Below, piece after piece: positions 6,017-6,584 of a DNA stretch of 6,584 nucleotides. Source of the stretch: an uncultured beta proteobacterium. GTDB lineage: Bacteria > Pseudomonadota > Gammaproteobacteria > Burkholderiales > Burkholderiaceae_C. The notes beneath the pieces were generated by a model. It did not search any database and was not told the DNA's origin. It was given only the letters and a program-made list of their open reading frames with translations. Each line of letters begins with the position of its first letter. The first letter of the stretch is position 1. The translations under genes and the position numbers were made by a program. The stretch is taken from positions 1 through 6,584 of the forward strand of contig CAIYNH010000566.1 in NCBI GenBank assembly GCA_903927495.1. The letters are read 5' to 3'.

Positions 6017-6470
6017 TCCGGTGCCGCTCTCGCCGGACTTGGTGCAACGGATGCTGGCCAGTGCCAGGCAGCGCTTGCGTGATGCCGAGCGCACGCAAAA
6101 CAGTGCCGAGACACGCTTTGACTGCGCCTACACCGCTATTCGTACCGTGGCCGATATTGGCTTGCATCCGAATGGATTTCGCACGGCAACCAGCAAACCG
6201 GGTCACCATCAAACCGCCATCGCAAGCCTGGCGCACACGCTCGGGGTTGAACTGGCGACGGTGCGTGTGCTGGACGGCTTGCGCAAACAACGCAACCTGA
6301 GTGAGTATGACGGTGATTCGGTCACGCAGGCTGCCTTGCAGGAGTGTTTGCAGCAGGCCCGTGACATGCTGCTGCGCATCGATCGTGTGATTGATCTTGC
6401 CCCCAGTTTTCCGGACTCCATAGGGCTCCAGCGCTTGTCAGGCAAGCGTGACGTGCTTCAATCTATATAG
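5958..6470 (+). CDS. HEPN-domain protein, putative toxin partner of the nucleotidyltransferase
   Basis: A helical protein of up to 170 residues, in the position of the HEPN partner in MNT-HEPN toxin-antitoxin pairs. Helices are predicted from [35 protein letters not shown] and [19 protein letters not shown]. The central [16 protein letters not shown] and [16 protein letters not shown] (about 106-120) are hallmarks of a common HEPN subfamily linked to such nucleotidyltransferases. Classical HepT toxins carry Rx4HxY. Here the segment is R-K-Q-R-N-L-S-E-Y, with arginines and a tyrosine but no histidine, so RNase activity is uncertain. The start is uncertain. A TTG at 5958 gives the longest form and overlaps the upstream gene, a second TTG at 5985 is possible, and the first ATG (6051) would cut into the conserved N-terminus. 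The 3' end overlaps a convergent gene by 13 nt. Confidence 0.82.
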   Translation: MECNETSTNLQNLAKIGLLDPVPLSPDLVQRMLASARQRLRDAERTQNSAETRFDCAYTAIRTVADIGLHPNGFRTATSKPGHHQTAIASLAHTLGVELATVRVLDGLRKQRNLSEYDGDSVTQAALQECLQQARDMLLRIDRVIDLAPSFPDSIGLQRLSGKRDVLQSI

Positions 6471-6584
6471 CGTAATCCAGCCTTGGCCAAGCCTTCGCGC
6501 ATTTTGTAATAGTCCAGGCCCAACACGCCTGAGGCAAAAATAGCCCGCTTGTCGCCTTCATTGGCTTCTCGGGCTGCTGCCGCA
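6458..6584 (-). CDS. C-terminal end of an unrecognised protein
   Basis: The last 41 codons of a minus-strand gene enter from the right edge and stop at TGA (6460-6458). The translation contains [18 protein letters not shown], then [20 protein letters not shown], with normal amphipathic composition and GC-rich third positions typical of genes in this window. That is why I treat it as coding. It converges on the HEPN gene and shares 13 bp with its end. I do not recognise the family and cannot give a function. Confidence 0.55.
   Translation of the reverse strand, partial: AAAAREANEGDKRAIFASGVLGLDYYKMREGLAKAGLRYID

Overview
The window looks like chromosome from a betaproteobacterium of the order Burkholderiales, most likely a Comamonadaceae member of the Rhodoferax/Polaromonas/Comamonas kind. 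The grounds are a protocatechuate 4,5-cleavage cluster in the same D-A-B-C order as the Comamonas pmd operon, a PEP-CTERM protein with a classic betaproteobacterial VPEPETYAMLLAGLG tail, and generally GC-rich codon use. The assignment rests on family recognition from the translated sequence, not on a database search.

Left part (1-3242, minus strand): four catabolic genes run right to left. They are 2-pyrone-4,6-dicarboxylate hydrolase (pmdD/ligI), the alpha and beta subunits of protocatechuate 4,5-dioxygenase (pmdA, pmdB) and 4-carboxy-2-hydroxymuconate-6-semialdehyde dehydrogenase (pmdC/ligC, cut by the window edge). Together they open the protocatechuate ring, oxidise the semialdehyde to 2-pyrone-4,6-dicarboxylate and hydrolyse that lactone. 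A 102-bp element with 21-bp inverted arms sits between pmdB and pmdC.

Middle part (3243-5091, plus strand): an intergenic region leads into a conserved 119-bp leader and an exported PEP-CTERM protein. Its first codons are made of 13 tandem copies of the pentanucleotide GTCAA, a strong phase-variation candidate. A clear Rho-independent terminator follows, then a two-gene DUF4160-DUF2442 cassette.

Right part (5124-6584): a second copy of the PEP-CTERM leader drives not a full gene but a 40-codon mini-ORF. This consists of the same start, 11 copies of GCCAAA (Ala-Lys) and the last 27 nt of a PEP-CTERM gene read out of frame. It looks like a collapsed PEP-CTERM gene. Immediately downstream is a HTH-nucleotidyltransferase/HEPN pair of the MNT-HEPN toxin-antitoxin type, preceded by repeated operator-like sequence and a possible leaderless start. 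A partial unrecognised gene enters from the right on the minus strand.

The most unusual part is 3468-5363: two diverged copies of one leader and one gene tail flank a small cassette, and each copy carries its own simple-sequence tract right after the start codon. This suggests a repeat-driven family of switchable or collapsing surface-protein genes.
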